DNA of 64,000 bases from Providencia sneebia DSM 19967 (GCF_000314895.2 NZ_CM001773.1:131978-195977); one strand, 5' to 3'. Shown: positions 18,725 to 29,705, counted from the first letter of the stretch. Program-made: numbers and translations. The notes: generated by a model from the sequence alone, not told the origin.

Positions 18725-20887
18725 TTAGATATTTTCTAATCGTGCATAAGCAGCAACTAACCACTTAATACCTTGACCTTGAAACGCAATTTGCAGACGA
18801 CAATGCTCTCCATTGCCTTCTAAATTAATAATCGTGCCTTCACCAAATTTAGGATGAAGTACACGTTGCCCTAATGCATAACCTGAATCATTCTGGCTAA
18901 CTGGCGTACCAAGGCGCTGATGATTTACTGGCCGTGAAACAGTTGCCCGTAAACGAACCTCTTCAACACATTCAATGGGTAATTCAGCAATAAAGCGCGA
19001 AGGTCGATGGTAAACTTCTTTACCATATAAACGGCGATTTTCTGCATAAGTGATCGTTAGCTTTTGCATTGCACGGGTGATCCCAACATAAGCTAAACGA
19101 CGCTCCTCTTCTAAACGACCGCTTTCATCCAGCGACATCTGGCTTGGAAACATCCCTTCTTCCATTCCCACAATAAATACAATTGGGAACTCAAGACCTT
19201 TTGCCGAATGTAACGTCATCAATTGAACAGCATCACGACTTGCATCAGCCTGCCCTTCACCGGATTCGAGTGCCGCATGAGATAAAAATGCCTGTAGTGG
19301 CATTAAATCTTGATCTTCATCTTGATAACTAAAATCACGCGTTGCATTAACCAACTCTTCTAAGTTTTCAATACGAGCTTGGGCTTTTTCGCCTTTTTCC
19401 TGCTCATACATTGCACGTAAGCCAGAATTATTGATAACACGGTCAGCCTGTACATGTAACGGCATTTCTTGGGTTTCTTTTGCTAAGGCGTCCACCAGCT
19501 CTAAAAAACGCTCAATTGCTGCCGCAGCACGCCCACCAAGGACTTGCTCACGAAGTAAGTACTCACAACTTTCCCATAATGTTAATTTTTGATCACGTGC
19601 CGTTTGACGAACTGTATCTAAGGTTCTGTCACCAATACCGCGTGTTGGCGTATTGACCACGCGCTCAAAAGAGGCATCATCATTGCGATTTGCAATCAAT
19701 CTTAAGTAAGAAAGCGCATCTTTGATCTCTTGCCGTTCAAAGAAGCGTTGGCCGCCATAAATACGATATGGAGTAGCACTTTGAATAAGGGCTTCTTCAA
19801 GCACACGAGATTGAGCATTACTGCGATATAAAATGGCACAATCTTGTAAAGCGCCACCATTTTCATTCCACTGTCTGATCCTGCCGACGACATAACGCGC
19901 TTCATCTAATTCATTAAATGCACAATATAAAGAAATCGGTTCGCCATCACCATCTTCTGTCCACAGATTTTTCCCTAATCTATCACTATTATTCGCAATT
20001 AAGGTATTTGCCGCTTTTAAGATATTATTTGTTGAGCGATAGTTTTGTTCGAGGCGAATAGTTTCCGCACCCGGAAAATCATTGAGAAAACGCTGAATAT
20101 TTTCAACTTGAGCACCGCGCCAACCATAAATTGATTGGTCATCATCGCCCACAATCATCACTTTTCCTGTATCACCCGCTAATACGCGGATCCATGCATA
20201 TTGGATGCTGTTAGTATCTTGGAACTCATCCACAAGAATATTGGTAAAACGCTCACGGTAGTGCTGTAACACATGGGGCTTATTCAGCCACAATTCATGA
20301 GCGCGTAAGAGTAATTCAGCAAAATCAACTAAACCTGCGCGGTCACAGGCTTCTTGATAAGCTTGATACACTTTTAGCCACGTTGCTTCAACAGGATTAC
20401 CATAGCATTCGATATGCTGAGGACGTAAGCCTTCATCTTTTTTGCCGTTGATGTACCACATTCCTTGACGCGGAGGCCACTGCTTTTCATCAAGGTTCAT
20501 CGCTTTTAATAAGCGACGGATCAAACGATACTGATCATCACTATCAATAATTTGAAAATCTTGTGGTAACCCAGCATCCATGTAATGTTGGCGTAATAGC
20601 CGATGCGCTAATCCATGGAATGTGCCTATCCACATACCACCTTCACTGGAACCAATCAATTGATTGATACGATGGCGCATTTCTGCTGCGGCTTTGTTGG
20701 TAAAAGTCACTGCCATTATAGAAAATGGTGACGCGTGTTCAACTGACATCAACCATGCAATTCTATGCACTAACACGCGAGTTTTACCACTTCCCGCACC
20801 TGCTAGAACTAATAAGTTAGTACGCGGAGCAGCAACGGCTTCACGCTGTTTATCATTAAGACCTTCGAGCAGATAAGAGACGTCCAT
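18725..20887 (-). CDS. uvrD: DNA helicase II (UvrD)
   Basis: A 720-residue superfamily 1A 3'-5' helicase, the same length as E. coli UvrD. It acts in mismatch and excision repair and strips RecA filaments. Motifs in order are AGAGSGKT (Walker A, about 29-36), [47 protein letters not shown] and VGITRAMQ. The C-terminal Tudor-like domain (GQRVLHPKFGEGTI) that contacts RNA polymerase is present. ATG 20887 (MDVSYLL) is chosen over the upstream ATG at 20899 by alignment. It is the last gene of the lptM-dapF-yigA-xerC-yigB-uvrD array. Confidence 0.97.
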   Translation of the reverse strand: MDVSYLLEGLNDKQREAVAAPRTNLLVLAGAGSGKTRVLVHRIAWLMSVEHASPFSIMAVTFTNKAAAEMRHRINQLIGSSEGGMWIGTFHGLAHRLLRQHYMDAGLPQDFQIIDSDDQYRLIRRLLKAMNLDEKQWPPRQGMWYINGKKDEGLRPQHIECYGNPVEATWLKVYQAYQEACDRAGLVDFAELLLRAHELWLNKPHVLQHYRERFTNILVDEFQDTNSIQYAWIRVLAGDTGKVMIVGDDDQSIYGWRGAQVENIQRFLNDFPGAETIRLEQNYRSTNNILKAANTLIANNSDRLGKNLWTEDGDGEPISLYCAFNELDEARYVVGRIRQWNENGGALQDCAILYRSNAQSRVLEEALIQSATPYRIYGGQRFFERQEIKDALSYLRLIANRNDDASFERVVNTPTRGIGDRTLDTVRQTARDQKLTLWESCEYLLREQVLGGRAAAAIERFLELVDALAKETQEMPLHVQADRVINNSGLRAMYEQEKGEKAQARIENLEELVNATRDFSYQDEDQDLMPLQAFLSHAALESGEGQADASRDAVQLMTLHSAKGLEFPIVFIVGMEEGMFPSQMSLDESGRLEEERRLAYVGITRAMQKLTITYAENRRLYGKEVYHRPSRFIAELPIECVEEVRLRATVSRPVNHQRLGTPVSQNDSGYALGQRVLHPKFGEGTIINLEGNGEHCRLQIAFQGQGIKWLVAAYARLENI

Positions 20888-20953
20888 AGTTACCATCAAA
20901 GCAGAGCAGTATTCAAGGCATACCTGAACACTGTATTTTTATACAGAAAATAA

Positions 20954-21670
20954 TTATACCAGCGACAAAAGAGAATCCAACTGGGAAATTTCGACATGTG
21001 GCAACAAACGGACATCTTTTTCATCCATCAACGTTCTGTTGCCTGTATTAATCCAGCAAGCTTGCATGCCACTGCGAATAGCGCCTTCCACATCAGTAAT
21101 TAAGTTATCACCAACATGCAAAATAGCTTGCGGTTCAAGGTTAAGCTTTTGTGCCGCTAACCGATACATATCACAATAAGGTTTTGAGCGCCCATCAGGA
21201 CCCGCTTTTAATACAAATTGAAAATATTGTCCTAAACCACAGGCATCAGGTTCCGCATTACCATTAGTAATCGCAACTAACGGCATTTTTTCCACAAGTT
21301 TAGCAAGTGTTTCATGTGTAGAAGCCGGTACATCTATTTGATTTCGCCAATACGCAAAGTTCGCCATCACATCATCTGCGCTTTTTTGCGCCTCTTCACG
21401 ATGATAACCATAATGACAAAACATCATTTTTGCTGCCAACCAGCGCCAACGAGTGACATCATGGCAAATATTGGGTTCTTGCTCTGCAACCATTTGACGA
21501 AAGGCTGACAAATTTTCATCAGTAAAATGGCTGAATTTAGGATCATATTCTCGGACAAAACGTAATACTTCCTCTTCCGTTTTATCAATGACGGGATGGT
21601 TGTTATATAAAGTATCATCCAAGTCAAACGTAATGGCTTTAATTGGTGATAACGGGCGATAAAAATGCAT
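20954..21670 (-). CDS. yigB: HAD-superfamily phosphatase YigB
   Basis: A 238-residue HAD hydrolase, the same length as E. coli YigB. In E. coli it dephosphorylates 5-amino-6-(5-phospho-D-ribitylamino)uracil in riboflavin synthesis, and FMN. Motif I is FDLDDTLYN at residues 15-23, motif II is ITNGNAE, the motif III Lys is in GPDGRSKPY, and motif IV is VGDNLITDVEGA. It overlaps xerC by one base (ATG within TAATG), so it is coupled to it. Confidence 0.93.
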   Translation of the reverse strand: MHFYRPLSPIKAITFDLDDTLYNNHPVIDKTEEEVLRFVREYDPKFSHFTDENLSAFRQMVAEQEPNICHDVTRWRWLAAKMMFCHYGYHREEAQKSADDVMANFAYWRNQIDVPASTHETLAKLVEKMPLVAITNGNAEPDACGLGQYFQFVLKAGPDGRSKPYCDMYRLAAQKLNLEPQAILHVGDNLITDVEGAIRSGMQACWINTGNRTLMDEKDVRLLPHVEISQLDSLLSLV

Positions 21671-22605
21671 TAAGATTTCTCCCTTTTCGCTCGGGGATGA
21701 GCCACATCATAAACATTTGCAAGATGTTGAAAATCAAGGTGGGTATAGATTTGAGTGGTTGATAAATTTGCATGGCCGAGCAGCTCTTGTACACCACGTA
21801 AGTTACCGCTTGATTCAAGAATATGTGTTGCAAATGAGTGGCGTAATTTGTGTGGGTTGATGTGGCTATTCACGCCTTGTTTTATACCCCATTGTTCAAA
21901 ACGTTTTTGTACATTACGGTTAGAAATGCGTTTACCACTTTGGGTTGAAATAAATACAGCACCATCTTCTGGCTCATATAACTCACGCATATCCAACCAA
22001 CGTTTTAACCAAGTGACCGCGGTTTTACCCAATGGGATTTTGCGCTCTTTACTGCCTTTACCCATCACTCTGACTTCACCCATTGCGAGATCTAAATGAC
22101 GGACATCTAACCCAACTAATTCTGATAAACGTAAGCCTGCACCATACATCACTTCTAACATTGTTCTGTCACGAACAACTAATGGATCGCCACTATCCAT
22201 ATTTAATAATTGTGAAACTTCATCAACGTCCATATTTTTTGGTAGACGCTTTTTGGCTTTTGGGGCACGAACTGATTTCACTGGATTCGCAGGTAATTCA
22301 CCCTGCTGTACCATCCAATCACAAAAACTTCTTAGTGAAGACAAACGTAGCGCCATACTCGCCGCTTGTAAACCTGTACGACGGCTTTTTGCCGCAATAT
22401 TACGCGCTTTGATAATATCAAATTGCTGCCATTCACTGACGTTTAAGTCAGTTAGCATGTCAACAACCGTTGTCAATTGCCGCCGATAATTCGTTACCGT
22501 GACGGGGCTGAGCCTACGTTCAACTTGTAAATAACGTAGAAAAGCGTCGACTTGGATCATCAGCGCTTGTGGCTCAGAAGTTATAGGCGTTCTATACATC
22601 GGCAT
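21670..22605 (-). CDS. xerC: Tyrosine recombinase XerC
   Basis: A 311-residue site-specific recombinase that with XerD resolves chromosome dimers at dif. The N-terminal SAM-like DNA-binding domain is followed by the catalytic domain. The first Arg is in GAGLRLSEL, the HxxR box in [10 protein letters not shown], and the nucleophile Tyr in [11 protein letters not shown]. The start at 22605 has GGAG six bases upstream and overlaps the end of yigA by 25 bases. It is about ten residues longer at the N-terminus than E. coli XerC (298). Confidence 0.96.
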   Translation of the reverse strand: MPMYRTPITSEPQALMIQVDAFLRYLQVERRLSPVTVTNYRRQLTTVVDMLTDLNVSEWQQFDIIKARNIAAKSRRTGLQAASMALRLSSLRSFCDWMVQQGELPANPVKSVRAPKAKKRLPKNMDVDEVSQLLNMDSGDPLVVRDRTMLEVMYGAGLRLSELVGLDVRHLDLAMGEVRVMGKGSKERKIPLGKTAVTWLKRWLDMRELYEPEDGAVFISTQSGKRISNRNVQKRFEQWGIKQGVNSHINPHKLRHSFATHILESSGNLRGVQELLGHANLSTTQIYTHLDFQHLANVYDVAHPRAKREKS

Positions 22606-23285
22606 AATAGCTCCGGTATCATTTGAGCGACCTTTTCGAGCATGACTGATCCCATTCCTTGCTGATAATGGTCGCGGTCACGACTGGTAAAAATCACCAT
22701 ACCAGATTCACCATGGTGACCAAATAGCGTTATTGCTACAGAGCCAACATTCGTCGCTTCAGGTAACAGCAGTTGTAATTCTTGGCCATTTAAATGACCT
22801 AAATAATAAGATTTATCACCAAAACGTTGGATCCGCATGAATTCAAACGCAGAACGCGAAATCACCAGCTGCTGCGCATTTAATGGGGCTGACACTCGCC
22901 AACAATCGCTAAATAGCCGTACGGAGCCACTTGATAGGCCAAGTTTTTTTGACCAACGGTTCAAGCGAAGCAACATATCTTGCAAGCTGTCTGCGTTTGA
23001 CAGTTCAATGACTAAATAGAGCAATTCATCAAATAATTGACCATTTTCATGGGCTTGTTCAACCATGAAACGGATATCTTGTTCAAGTTGCTTGATTTTT
23101 AAACGTTGGCGATTCATCACCAATTCAGGAAGCGAAATCGCTCCCTGTATGGCATGTGGGATCGGAATGTGTTCAACAAGGGAAGCATTGCGGATAAAAA
23201 AGTCTGGTCTTCCCTGTAAGTATTTCACCACTTGACGTTCATCGAGCTGATAAACATCATCTAGTGCTATCTCTGGCTTATCCAT
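22581..23285 (-). CDS. yigA: DUF484 family protein YigA
   Basis: A 234-residue protein (E. coli YigA 235) with a GAF-like fold after an N-terminal helical part. The conserved motif [23 protein letters not shown] is near residue 20, followed by a coiled coil. The function is unknown. It always sits between dapF and xerC in enterobacteria. ATG 23285 (MDKPEIAL) follows AGAGGAT; an ATG at 23342 would overlap dapF and lacks a site. Confidence 0.9.
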   Translation of the reverse strand: MDKPEIALDDVYQLDERQVVKYLQGRPDFFIRNASLVEHIPIPHAIQGAISLPELVMNRQRLKIKQLEQDIRFMVEQAHENGQLFDELLYLVIELSNADSLQDMLLRLNRWSKKLGLSSGSVRLFSDCWRVSAPLNAQQLVISRSAFEFMRIQRFGDKSYYLGHLNGQELQLLLPEATNVGSVAITLFGHHGESGMVIFTSRDRDHYQQGMGSVMLEKVAQMIPELLCRCIERL

Positions 23286-23313
23286 TCTTATCCTCTTGAA
23301 CAATGAACAAAGA

Positions 23314-24138
23314 TTAAAACTGGAGAACTCCATCATAAACATGACTTGCAGGGCCAGTCATATATAAAGGCGTGCCTGGACCTTCCCAACTAATATCCAG
23401 CGATCCACCGGGTAAATCAACTTTGACTCGACTTGCCAGTAAACCTTGTTGAATACCAATGGCAACCGCCGCACAAGCCCCGCTACCGCAAGCTTGGGTT
23501 TCACCCGCTCCTCGCTCATAAACGCGTAAACGGATATGATCCGCACTGACAATTTCCATAAAACCAATATTAGCACGCTCAGGAAAGCGTTCATGACTTT
23601 CAAGTGCTGGCCCTAATATTTCAACCTCAGCAGTTTGCACGCTTTCCACTTGGATAACACAATGTGGATTACCCATAGAAACTGCACCACATAACACTGT
23701 ACGTTCTTGAACGCGAATAATATAGGTCTTTTCCGCTTTCACTGCTCTAAATGGGATTTTCTGCGGCTCAAATTCAGGTTCGCCCATATTCACACAGACG
23801 TCACCATTATCATTAATCGTCAAAACCATGCGACCCGCTTGGGTACTGACTTGAATTTTTTGTTTATTAGTTAGCCCTTTTAGGCGCACAAATCGTGCAA
23901 AGCAGCGCGCGCCATTGCCACATTGAGCAACTTCACTGCCGTCTGCATTAAAAATACGATAATGAAAATCTAGCTCAGGATCATAAGGGGCTTCAACTAA
24001 TAATAGCTGATCAAAGCCAACCCCTGTATGTCTATCTGCAAGGCGGCTAATTAATTCGGGGGAAAAATAGACATTCTGAGTAACGCCATCCACCACCATG
24101 AAATCATTTCCTAAACCATGCATTTTAGAAAATTGCAT
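23314..24138 (-). CDS. dapF: Diaminopimelate epimerase
   Basis: A 274-residue PLP-independent epimerase, the same length as E. coli DapF. It converts LL- to meso-diaminopimelate for lysine and peptidoglycan. The two catalytic cysteines are seen in [15 protein letters not shown] (about Cys73) and [14 protein letters not shown] (about Cys217). ATG 24138 ([13 protein letters not shown]) with GGAG upstream is chosen over 24150. It is 21 bases after lptM. Confidence 0.97.
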   Translation of the reverse strand: MQFSKMHGLGNDFMVVDGVTQNVYFSPELISRLADRHTGVGFDQLLLVEAPYDPELDFHYRIFNADGSEVAQCGNGARCFARFVRLKGLTNKQKIQVSTQAGRMVLTINDNGDVCVNMGEPEFEPQKIPFRAVKAEKTYIIRVQERTVLCGAVSMGNPHCVIQVESVQTAEVEILGPALESHERFPERANIGFMEIVSADHIRLRVYERGAGETQACGSGACAAVAIGIQQGLLASRVKVDLPGGSLDISWEGPGTPLYMTGPASHVYDGVLQF

Positions 24139-24159
24139 ATTCCGCTCCATATCAGCAAA

Positions 24160-24342
24160 TTACTGTTGGGTTGATACTGGTGAGTGCACGGCATCCTTAT
24201 CAGCTTTAGGCTCTACATCTGATGTCTTAGGTGATGTAGCCTGCTCTTCTGGTGGGAAATAAAGAGGACCTTTTAAACCACAGCCAGATAACGTAAACAA
24301 AATAATTAGTGCAGAGAGTCCAATTAAACTTTTTTTCATCAT
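24160..24342 (-). CDS. lptM: LPS-assembly lipoprotein LptM (YifL)
   Basis: A 60-residue lipoprotein. It has a signal peptide with lipobox LSGC and the conserved mature start CGLKGPLYFPP, then a low-complexity acidic tail. In E. coli LptM helps the LptD-LptE translocon mature in the outer membrane. Either of two adjacent ATGs (24342 or 24339) can start; an ORF extension further upstream runs into an ERIC repeat and is not real. The ERIC element ends 22 bases before the start, so it may carry or affect the promoter. Confidence 0.9.
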   Translation of the reverse strand: MMKKSLIGLSALIILFTLSGCGLKGPLYFPPEEQATSPKTSDVEPKADKDAVHSPVSTQQ

Positions 24343-24364
24343 GTTTCGCCTGTAATACGAAGAG

Positions 24365-24499
24365 CTATCCCGAAAATAATTCAAGTTGCATATTGGTATC
24401 AAGTGACGCAATTCCTACGAACAGCCCATGAGCCACAATAAACGACGTGATCCGGTAAGCTAAGGCAGATAACAGCAAGCTTGAAATATAACAGGTATC
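24365..24499. repeat. ERIC-type palindromic intergenic repeat
   Basis: Starts CTATCCCGAAAATAATTCAAG and ends CAAGCTTGAAATATAACAGGTAT, matching the two ends of the enterobacterial repetitive intergenic consensus. It is about 135 bp long. It lies between lptM and the cyaY remnant. A second copy is at 53637. Confidence 0.75.
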
Positions 24500-24504
24500 A
24501 ATAT

Positions 24505-24837
24505 AGTGAACAGAATAGCAGGGCTACCCTTGCAAATCACTACTGTTCATGGCTTGTCGTGTAATTTTATTTTTGATGAGTTATTTTATGAAGGTGATGC
24601 CGATATTGATTGTGAAACAACGGCGGTATCATGACATTAAACTTTGAGAATGGCAGTAAAATCATTATCAGCAAGAAAGAGCCTTGCCACTCACTTTAGT
24701 TAGCCACTAAAGGAGGAAGCTATCATTATGATTATAAAAACAATAATGAGCTTTTTGGCTGTTCTGGTGAGTAATTGACTAATATGCTAGCTCAAACTAT
24801 TGCCACACAACGTGGTGAACTTTTCTCTTTTGGTTAG
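24505..24837 (+). pseudogene. cyaY: cyaY (frataxin) pseudogene
   Basis: Sits exactly where E. coli has cyaY, convergent with cyaA and divergent from lptM. The hallmark GDADIDCE is at 24592-24615. One base is then missing (GAAACAAC, where GAAAACAAC would give ENNGGIM), and TLNFENGS follows in a second frame. One extra A in the run near 24657-24661 returns to the first frame: IIISKKEP, then TAG at 24697 in place of the conserved Trp, LATKGGSYHYDYK, TAA at 24772, and a tail to TAG 24835. The N-terminus is too eroded to place a start. Frataxin binds iron and tunes IscS in Fe-S cluster assembly; no working copy is encoded here. Confidence 0.85.
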
Positions 24838-24847
24838 CAAGAACAGG

Positions 24848-27424
24848 TTAAGAATAATGGGCATGCTGCTGCGGTGGTTGCTCAATAAGATTTGGGCTAA
24901 CTAATTTATCTTCTGCAATATCAAACGGCCATGTTCCTTCAGAGAATGGAATAACCTGACTTTTACCCTGTTGTTTCACGATTTGATAAAACTGTGGCAA
25001 GTTAAAATTAATAAAGCTCGAACCGTAAGTAAAGCGGTCATGAGATGAAGAGTAAAAGCGGCTCACATCACGAACAAGTTCCTCTTTAGAACCTTCACAA
25101 TGTGAATAGATTTCAACGCGATTTGCTTCATCTAAAACGTAAATGTTGAACCCAGTGTTATCGTCGGTATTTTCAAAGAAAAACTGCACAATACCTTCAC
25201 TGGCATAACCATCAACTACCGCAGGTAACTGGTTATCTTCTTTAGTCGTGAGTTTTACTGGCCAGCCATGCAGTTTGTTATGTGAAATTGCACCATAAAA
25301 CTCAATCGCATTCTCCAATTTTTGAACTGACACATTCAGTCGTTCAAAAAATAAGCCCCAAGTTTGCCCTGCAATGCGCAGAGCTTTAAAACGGCCAGGC
25401 TCATGGCGATTGCTCGATAAACGCAATTCAACACATTCTGAAACCAGTTGTTGGACTCGAGTACGGATCAATCCACGTAAATGCTTGCTATAGCAGAAAA
25501 CCTCAACTGCATCTGGTGGCGCTGCATCTTGATGCATTTTCCCTAGAATCGTTTTTAGTGCTTCTAGCATGCATTGTTCGCCACTAAAATGAAGCGTACG
25601 CACCTCATTCCACGAATTACGGTACAGCAGATCGATACTGCTCACTAAGCAGCGCTGCTCTTCGCCAAAGCTAAAAACATCTAACTTTTTAAAGTCAAAA
25701 TGGACAACTTGCTCTGAATAAATCTGAGTAAAATCTTGTTCTAAGTTGACAATTATGGCGAGGTGGCGAATTTCACAAGGACTATATAACGCTTTCGGGG
25801 TTGGTGCGGGTAATCTAATTGGGAAGTGACCTGAAACATCATGCATTAACTCAAGTAGTTTTTTCTCATCACATTGAGATTGACCATTGTACATATAGAC
25901 TTGAGTACTTTCAGTTAACAGCCCATTAAAATATGCCCATGCCACCAGCTTATTTAAATAGCGGTTATATTCAAGCGGTTGATGACCAATAATGGCTTCA
26001 ATATTAGGTGCTTGATTATAAAGATACCAACCACTGCGATTAGCGCGCCCAGCAGGCACATACACAAAAGTAAGATGTTGTTCACTTAAATCCGGTGAAA
26101 TCTGCGGATTAACCAAAGTGACTTTACCCGGAAGTGCTTCAAAAGCTGCATATAATTTACGGGTCAATACCCCAATATCTTGTGGGCTAGCACTGACGCT
26201 TAAATTATTACGACGAGCAAAACGAATCAGGTTACGGTAACTTTGCATCATCGTATCAAGTAATTCATTATGAGCTTCGCGTACACGCTCTATTTTCCAT
26301 TGATTTCTTGAATCCAAAATAGCTAAACGTTCAGCATCCCAGCCCCATGATTCCACAAGTTGAGAAAGTACATCCCGGCGCCAGCCAGAACAAGCCGTTC
26401 TATTTTGGTCATCTTCAGAGAGTTTTTCACATACTTTTAAGTAGAAGCAACGGCGGATTAAATCAAGGCGAGTCGTGTCATTAATTTCGACAAGGTAACG
26501 GGTAACGCGTTCTAACATTAAACAATAAGAATCAAGACCATAACAAACAATTTCTCCAGCTTGAAGATGGCGTTTAAATTCTAATGCGAGGAGTTTACCT
26601 TGCGGATAATCCCATGAATAGGATTCTAATAAGATACTTTTCAGAACTGCTTTATAAGGTGAATCAACACTTTTGTACAACTGCCACAAGCTCGCACCAA
26701 AGTATTCTGCGGCTGATAGCTCACCTAAACCACCAAGGTCAAGCCACTCATTTGGTGTTAATACACCTTGCGCATATAACCCCATAACATATTCATCATA
26801 ATGAGATTCTTCATCAACCGGCACCATGTTCCATAGTAAGCGCTTACCTGCCATGCGAACAGCCGTGCGATAGAATTCATCAAGCAATAAAATATGCTGT
26901 GTTGAACCGCAATCTTCTCCGCCAATATGACCGCTAGCATGATGACGAAAACGATTTTCATCAATGAGAAAAACCGTCACATCAATACCAAGCGCTGAGG
27001 CCCATTGTTCTATTAATGTACATTTTTTCTGGAGTAAACCTTTTTCTTCATTATCAAGCCAAGAAGGATGACATACCCAAATATCAATATCTGAGCAGCG
27101 ACTTTGCCCTATTGATGAAGTGCTTCCCATCGAGTAAATGCCAGTAATAGGTAACTCACCATTGGCTGGAACTTTGTGCGGAAGGTATTTTTCAAACTGA
27201 GTAAGCCAGCTTTGTTGTTCGCTATCAGGAATAAAAAAGCACACGCCGTGGGGAACGTTTCCTTCAATATATCCGGGGATCATTGGGTGATTATAATGAA
27301 ACAATACAGGCAGCAGGCTGTAAACCTTACAGAAGGTTTCATCCATAGACGCAGTCGCGCGATCTAACCGAAGCTGATTTATTGCGTCTAGTCTTTGCTT
27401 TAAAGTTTCAATATAGAGATACAA
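24848..27424 (-). CDS. cyaA: Class I adenylate cyclase
   Basis: 858 residues making cAMP for CRP. The N-terminal catalytic domain has the nucleotidyltransferase signature [19 protein letters not shown] near residue 90-110. The C-terminal half is the glucose/PTS-responsive regulatory region. The start is TTG 27424 ([18 protein letters not shown]), as in E. coli, with CAGGCG upstream also conserved; an ORF extension to 27487 is not real. A CRP-site-like palindrome sits at 27531-27552. It is convergent with the dead cyaY and divergent from hemC. Confidence 0.95.
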   Translation of the reverse strand: MYLYIETLKQRLDAINQLRLDRATASMDETFCKVYSLLPVLFHYNHPMIPGYIEGNVPHGVCFFIPDSEQQSWLTQFEKYLPHKVPANGELPITGIYSMGSTSSIGQSRCSDIDIWVCHPSWLDNEEKGLLQKKCTLIEQWASALGIDVTVFLIDENRFRHHASGHIGGEDCGSTQHILLLDEFYRTAVRMAGKRLLWNMVPVDEESHYDEYVMGLYAQGVLTPNEWLDLGGLGELSAAEYFGASLWQLYKSVDSPYKAVLKSILLESYSWDYPQGKLLALEFKRHLQAGEIVCYGLDSYCLMLERVTRYLVEINDTTRLDLIRRCFYLKVCEKLSEDDQNRTACSGWRRDVLSQLVESWGWDAERLAILDSRNQWKIERVREAHNELLDTMMQSYRNLIRFARRNNLSVSASPQDIGVLTRKLYAAFEALPGKVTLVNPQISPDLSEQHLTFVYVPAGRANRSGWYLYNQAPNIEAIIGHQPLEYNRYLNKLVAWAYFNGLLTESTQVYMYNGQSQCDEKKLLELMHDVSGHFPIRLPAPTPKALYSPCEIRHLAIIVNLEQDFTQIYSEQVVHFDFKKLDVFSFGEEQRCLVSSIDLLYRNSWNEVRTLHFSGEQCMLEALKTILGKMHQDAAPPDAVEVFCYSKHLRGLIRTRVQQLVSECVELRLSSNRHEPGRFKALRIAGQTWGLFFERLNVSVQKLENAIEFYGAISHNKLHGWPVKLTTKEDNQLPAVVDGYASEGIVQFFFENTDDNTGFNIYVLDEANRVEIYSHCEGSKEELVRDVSRFYSSSHDRFTYGSSFINFNLPQFYQIVKQQGKSQVIPFSEGTWPFDIAEDKLVSPNLIEQPPQQHAHYS

Positions 27425-27530
27425 GGGATACGCCTGACTGAATAGAAAAACAAATCTGGGATAAACCCAGTACCCAACAAAACACAATAGATATAAGTAT
27501 CTTTTAAAAATTTTTCACTTAGATTGTCAG

Positions 27531-27552
27531 AAACGTGATCAATTTAACACCT
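27531..27552 (-). promoter_or_regulatory. CRP-binding site in the cyaA promoter region
   Basis: On the minus strand the site reads GGTGTTAAATTGATCACG, identical in core to the CRP site over the E. coli cyaA P2 promoter. That site gives negative feedback by cAMP-CRP. It lies 107 bases upstream of the TTG start. Confidence 0.75.
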
Positions 27553-27580
27553 TGGAGCAAAAGGGTAAAGTAGATCACAT

Positions 27581-27615
27581 AATTTAATCTGTGTATTTTT
27601 GATACAGATTAAATT
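27581..27615. promoter_or_regulatory. Perfect 12-bp inverted repeat between cyaA and hemC
   Basis: AATTTAATCTGT and ACAGATTAAATT flank an 11-base spacer. It is too AT-rich and too far from any stop codon to be an obvious terminator. Operator or cruciform are the main options; the binding factor is unknown. Confidence 0.4.
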
Positions 27616-28005
27616 TCAACATATTGTATAAAAAGACTTTTTATTTTTTATACCCGATAAATACCCCTTGTTTATCAATGGTGTAATACGGTAAGTATTC
27701 ATTTGCCCTGAAAATATCTTTTTTTGATGTTATAAATCAAATTCGCATCACGCCTGAGCTTGCTCGTTTCACCATAAAAGTGACCTCCATCGCGGAAAAT
27801 ACCCATTATCAACCGCACAATAAGCTAAAAATCATGATGAGTTTCCCGTGTTTTATTCATCCTAAATAGCCACTTTATATTCGCCAATAAGATGTAAATA
27901 AGTGGGGTTCTCTGGCTCTAACTGGAAAATGCACGACTAAAATGTTAAAACTAGGGATAATTATATGGTTAATTTGTGGCAAATTGTGCCTAAGAAAACA
28001 GAGAA
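27616..28005. other. hemC upstream region, no gene recognised
   Basis: Non-coding by eye on both strands. It should contain the hemCDXY promoter(s), but I see no strong -35/-10 pair. Together with the cyaA leader the divergent gap is 581 bases. Confidence 0.5.
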
Positions 28006-28944
28006 ATGACATCAACAGATATTGTCCGTATCGCGACACGTAAAAGCCCATTAGCTATGTGGCAAGCTAACTTTGTAAAAGCTAAATTAGAGCAATTACA
28101 TCCTAATTTACAAGTCGAGCTCGTGCCAATGGTCACGAAAGGTGATGTTATTCTTGATACACCATTAGCTAAAGTAGGTGGCAAAGGGTTATTTGTCAAA
28201 GAGTTAGAACTTGCTCTATTAGAAAAAAGAGCGGATATTGCCGTTCATTCAATGAAAGATGTTCCGGTGGAGTTCCCTGAAGGTCTCGGATTAGTCACTA
28301 TTTGCGAGCGTGAAGACCCGCGGGATGCTTTTGTTTCTAATCATTTTGATAGCATTGATGCACTTCCTGCCGGCAGTATCGTCGGTACATCTAGTTTACG
28401 CCGTCAGTGCCAGCTAAAAGCGTTACGCCCTGACCTTATCATTCGTGATCTACGCGGTAATGTGGGAACGCGCCTATCTAAACTGGATAATGGTGAATAT
28501 GATGCCATTATTCTCGCTGCGGCAGGATTAAAACGCCTCGGATTAGAAGAACGCATCCGTGTCGCCTTGGAGCCGGAGCAATCCTTACCCGCGGTTGGGC
28601 AAGGTGCTGTTGGTATTGAATGTCGCTTAGATGATGAGCGCACTCGCCATCTTTTAGCAAAACTCAATGATGATGCCACTTCTCTATGTGTGCTTGCTGA
28701 GCGCGCAATGAATATGCGTTTGGAAGGTGGCTGCCAAGTTCCTATTGGCAGTTATGCCATTTGGCGTGATGGACAAATTTGGCTACGCGCCTTAGTGGGT
28801 TCACCTGACGGGAGTCAGGTAATTCGTGGTGAACGATGTTCTGATCCAGAAAATGCATATCAAGCAGGGATTTCTCTTGCCGAAGAACTGTTGGATAACG
28901 GTGCTCGTGAAATTCTTGAAAAAGTTTATAAAGGAAACATTTAA
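28006..28944 (+). CDS. hemC: Hydroxymethylbilane synthase (porphobilinogen deaminase)
   Basis: 312 residues (E. coli 313). It polymerises four porphobilinogens into hydroxymethylbilane. The dipyrromethane cofactor Cys is residue 243 in [11 protein letters not shown]. The substrate-binding segments are [28 protein letters not shown] and LRGNVGTRL. It is divergent from cyaA as in E. coli. First gene of hemCDXY; hemD starts two bases after its stop. Confidence 0.97.
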   Translation: MTSTDIVRIATRKSPLAMWQANFVKAKLEQLHPNLQVELVPMVTKGDVILDTPLAKVGGKGLFVKELELALLEKRADIAVHSMKDVPVEFPEGLGLVTICEREDPRDAFVSNHFDSIDALPAGSIVGTSSLRRQCQLKALRPDLIIRDLRGNVGTRLSKLDNGEYDAIILAAAGLKRLGLEERIRVALEPEQSLPAVGQGAVGIECRLDDERTRHLLAKLNDDATSLCVLAERAMNMRLEGGCQVPIGSYAIWRDGQIWLRALVGSPDGSQVIRGERCSDPENAYQAGISLAEELLDNGAREILEKVYKGNI

Positions 28945-28946
28945 GG

Positions 28947-29702
28947 ATGAAAGTGCTTGTTACTCGGCCTGAACCTGCTGGCATAGAGTTAGCTTCAATG
29001 CTCAATACAAGAGGTCATGAAGCTTACGCTTTACCGCTTATCAGCATTGAGCCGAGTGCAGAATTAACCTTGCTGAGCTCGAAACTGAATCAGCTTGATA
29101 AACATGATTTAGTGTTTCTTTTATCCAAAAATGCAGTCTGGTATGCAAATTTAGTCCTTCAACAAACAGGACGCAACTGGTCAGATAAGCTATTCTACTA
29201 TGGTATAGGTCGTTCAACTGGCCGTTATTTTCAAGAAATGACAGGACTCCCAATCCGCTGGCCTGAGTGCGGCGAAACGAGTGAGGCATTACTTAGCCTT
29301 CCTGAATTACAATTTCTTGAAGGTAAACAAGCGCTTTTATTACGCGGTAATGGCGGAAGAGAACTTCTTGCTTCAACGTTGAGGTCAAGAGGTGCTCAAG
29401 TTGAATATTGTGAATGTTATTCAAGACACCCTGTTTTCTATGATAAAACAGAATTTAATCAACAGTGGATGAATATTAACATTACCGATATTGTGGTGAC
29501 CAGTGGACAAATATTAACCCAATTAAACTCATTAATTGCTGAGAATACAAAAGAGTGGTGGTTTAGCCGCCGTTTAATGGTTGTCAGCAAACGAATTGCA
29601 GACCAAGCCCGCCAATATGGATGGCAAAGGGTCTGTGTGGCAAATAGCGCAGATAATAATGCTTTATTAGAAGCATTACTCTCAACCGACATGGGATGCT
29701 AA
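28947..29702 (+). CDS. hemD: Uroporphyrinogen-III synthase
   Basis: A 251-residue two-lobed protein (E. coli 246) that closes and inverts ring D of hydroxymethylbilane. Sequence conservation in this family is low. The N-terminal VLVTRPEPAG, the FLLSKNAVWYAN segment, LLRGNGGRELL and IVVTSGQIL support the call, together with its position between hemC and hemX. It is separated from hemX by three bases. Confidence 0.93.
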   Translation: MKVLVTRPEPAGIELASMLNTRGHEAYALPLISIEPSAELTLLSSKLNQLDKHDLVFLLSKNAVWYANLVLQQTGRNWSDKLFYYGIGRSTGRYFQEMTGLPIRWPECGETSEALLSLPELQFLEGKQALLLRGNGGRELLASTLRSRGAQVEYCECYSRHPVFYDKTEFNQQWMNINITDIVVTSGQILTQLNSLIAENTKEWWFSRRLMVVSKRIADQARQYGWQRVCVANSADNNALLEALLSTDMGC

Positions 29703-29705
29703 TTT

